The position numbers were made by a program, and so were the translations under genes. A stretch of DNA of 64,000 nucleotides from Actinoallomurus bryophytorum (GTDB lineage: Bacteria > Actinomycetota > Actinomycetes > Streptosporangiales > Streptosporangiaceae), in the NCBI RefSeq assembly GCF_006716425.1, contig NZ_VFOZ01000001.1, positions 5,952,001 to 6,016,000 of the forward strand. Reading direction: 5' to 3'. Below, one piece after another: positions 62,657 through 64,000 of the stretch (the first letter of the stretch is position 1; each line of letters starts with the position of its first letter). The notes beneath the pieces are model-generated. The model searched no databases. It was given only the letters and a program-made list of their open reading frames with translations, and had not been told where the DNA came from.

Positions 62657-63224
62657 CGAGAGCCACGAGGATCTGCACGTCGCGGCGCGGGTGCGCGCGC
62701 TGGAGGAGCGGGTGGTCGCGGCCGGCCTGACGACCGACGACGAGCTCGACGCGTTGCTGGACGGGCTGCTGGCCGGCGCGTCACCGGTGAACGGCGCCCG
62801 CATGGTGGCCCGCGCGTGGGCCGACCCGGCCTACCGCGAGGCGCTGCTCGCCGACGGCAACGCCGCCGCCGGCGCGCTCGGCTTCTCCACGAGCGGCTAC
62901 CGGCTCCGCGTGGTCGAGAACACCCCCGAGACGCACAACGTCGTCGTCTGCACGCTGTGCTCGTGCTATCCGATCACCCTGCTCGGCCCCTCGCCGGGCT
63001 GGTACCGCAGCTTCGCCTATCGCTCGCGGGTCGTGCGCGAGCCACGCGCCGTCCTGGCCGAGTTCGGCCTGACCCTGCCGGACGGGGTCGAGATCGCCGT
63101 GTGGGACTCCAGCGCCGAGACGCGCTACCTGGTGGTCCCTCTGCGGCCCGAGGGCGACCTGTCCGAAGAGGAGATGGCCGCGCGGGTGTCCCGCAGGGGA
63201 CTGATCGGTACAGCGGCGGTGTGA
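62646..63224 (+). CDS. Nitrile hydratase alpha-subunit / thiocyanate hydrolase gamma-like subunit, cobalt type
   Basis: This 192-residue subunit carries the metal-claw motif CTLCSC (Cys102, Cys105, Cys107); Thr after the first Cys marks the cobalt type, whereas iron enzymes have CSLCSC. The two latter Cys are oxidised to sulfinate and sulfenate in active enzymes. SFAYRSRVVREPRAVLAEFG and VWDSSAETRYLVVPLRP are canonical. The reaction is hydration of a nitrile to an amide, or of thiocyanate to carbonyl sulfide and ammonia. No amidase or cobalt chaperone is linked in the window. Confidence 0.9.
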   Translation: MSHDESHEDLHVAARVRALEERVVAAGLTTDDELDALLDGLLAGASPVNGARMVARAWADPAYREALLADGNAAAGALGFSTSGYRLRVVENTPETHNVVVCTLCSCYPITLLGPSPGWYRSFAYRSRVVREPRAVLAEFGLTLPDGVEIAVWDSSAETRYLVVPLRPEGDLSEEEMAARVSRRGLIGTAAV

Positions 63225-63316
63225 GCGCGGCCCGGCCGCGAGGATGACCGCGCCGGGCCGTTAATCACTCGTGAAGCTGACGCGCCCACTCGGCCGGACC
63301 CTCTACGGTTGCTGGC

Positions 63317-64000
63317 ATGAACGATTGGGCGGATCACGGGCAGAGCGGCGCGGCGCCGTACGCCGATGACCGGCGGGCCGGCGCACATGGCGGTACTCCC
63401 GTGCGCAAGCGCCGCCACTGGCTGCGGACCACTCTGATCGTCATCCTGGTGCTGCTCCTGCTGCTGGTCGGCGTGTACTTCTACCTCGACTCGCGGCTGC
63501 ACCGCATCGACGTCTTCTCCGACTACGCGGGGCGTCCGGCGGACACGCCGGGCACCAACTGGCTGGTCGTCGGCTCCGACAGCCGCGAGGGCCTGTCGAG
63601 CGAGCAGCGCAAGGAGCTCCACACCGGCAAGGCCGCCGGGAAGCGCACCGACTCGATGATGCTGCTGCACATCGGCGACCACGGCAACACCCTGGTCAGC
63701 CTGCCGCGCGACTCCTACGTCCCGATCCCGGGCCACGACCCCAACAAGCTCAACGCCGCGTACGCCTTCGGCGGGCCCAAGCTGCTGGTCCGCACGGTCG
63801 AGCAGGCCACCAAGATCCACATCGATCACTACGCGGAGATCGGCTTCGGCGGGTTCGTCGGCATGGTCGACGCGGTCGGCGGGGTCGACATGTGCATCCC
63901 CCAGCGGATCAAGGACACGGCCGCGGGCATCGACCTGAAGAAGGGCTGCCAGACGCTCAACGGCCCGGAGGCCCTGGGCTTCGTCCGTACCCGCCACGCG
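63317..64000 (+). CDS. LytR-CpsA-Psr (LCP) family cell-wall glycopolymer transferase, 3' end cut by window
   Basis: The first 228 residues are visible. A basic N-terminus (KRRHWLRTT) and one TM helix (IVILVLLLLLVGVYFYL, near residue 40-57) give a type II membrane protein. The LCP domain follows with NWLVVGSDSREG, KRTDSMMLLHIGD, VSLPRDSYVPIPG and VDAVGGVDMCIP. The conserved Arg and Asp residues in these segments bind polyprenyl-pyrophosphate. LCP enzymes attach glycopolymers to peptidoglycan. Confidence 0.93.
   Translation, partial: MNDWADHGQSGAAPYADDRRAGAHGGTPVRKRRHWLRTTLIVILVLLLLLVGVYFYLDSRLHRIDVFSDYAGRPADTPGTNWLVVGSDSREGLSSEQRKELHTGKAAGKRTDSMMLLHIGDHGNTLVSLPRDSYVPIPGHDPNKLNAAYAFGGPKLLVRTVEQATKIHIDHYAEIGFGGFVGMVDAVGGVDMCIPQRIKDTAAGIDLKKGCQTLNGPEALGFVRTRHA

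Overview
The window is high-GC DNA with actinobacterial gene content: a WhiB-family regulator, a complete conservon (cvnABCD), a DtxR/IdeR-type iron box, a DosR-like gene set, a cysteine-type leader peptide and many GTG/TTG starts with 4-nt stop/start overlaps. It looks like chromosome of a soil-type filamentous actinomycete, possibly Streptosporangiales/Thermomonosporaceae, but the family cannot be fixed from sequence alone. No rRNA, tRNA, insertion sequence, prophage or CRISPR array was seen. The first gene (cysH) and the last (an LCP protein) run off the ends.

1-2.6 kb is a sulfite-to-sulfide assimilation operon on the minus strand (sir, a zinc-ribbon peptide, cysH), preceded by a 16-residue leader peptide. 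2.6-6.4 kb holds housekeeping genes, including a YihY membrane protein and the GTPase RsgA. 6.6-11.6 kb holds a degenerate DevS-like kinase, an alpha/beta hydrolase, a Rip3-like intramembrane protease and a phosphoribosyltransferase. DosR-type inverted repeats lie between them, and a TPP riboswitch with a terminator sits in front of the phosphoribosyltransferase. 11.7-15.6 kb has whiB and an iron locus (a sucrase/ferredoxin-like protein diverging from efeO-efeB over an iron box). 15.8-19.2 kb carries two tandem secreted phosphoesterases. 19.2-24 kb is a glycerolipid group (glpD, a TetR regulator, an alkyl-DHAP-synthase-like oxidase, a DAG kinase). 24-30 kb is mixed, with a metallophosphoesterase, a minisatellite and a Pol-I-like polymerase.

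31-43 kb is the most distinctive region: two paralogous NitT/TauT-type ABC importers, each with its own thiamine-diphosphate enzyme, plus a flavin monooxygenase. The monooxygenase is read from a duplicated promoter and a 35-codon stub copied from the importer ATPase gene. This looks like a duplicated uptake and catabolism system for an unknown small, probably anionic, substrate.

43.6-47.8 kb is the conservon (sensor kinase, roadblock protein, DUF742 protein, small GTPase). 48.7-52.5 kb is a LacI-controlled sugar-type ABC importer. 52.6-54.2 kb is a clpP pair diverging from a lone Phd/YefM antitoxin. 54.2-58.2 kb is partly decayed: a frameshifted fragment, an aldo/keto reductase lacking part of its catalytic residues, and a truncated ArsR regulator. 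58.2-63.2 kb encodes a protein with three AAA+ modules, followed by a three-gene cobalt-type nitrile hydratase/thiocyanate hydrolase-like enzyme. The window ends in an LCP-family cell-wall transferase.
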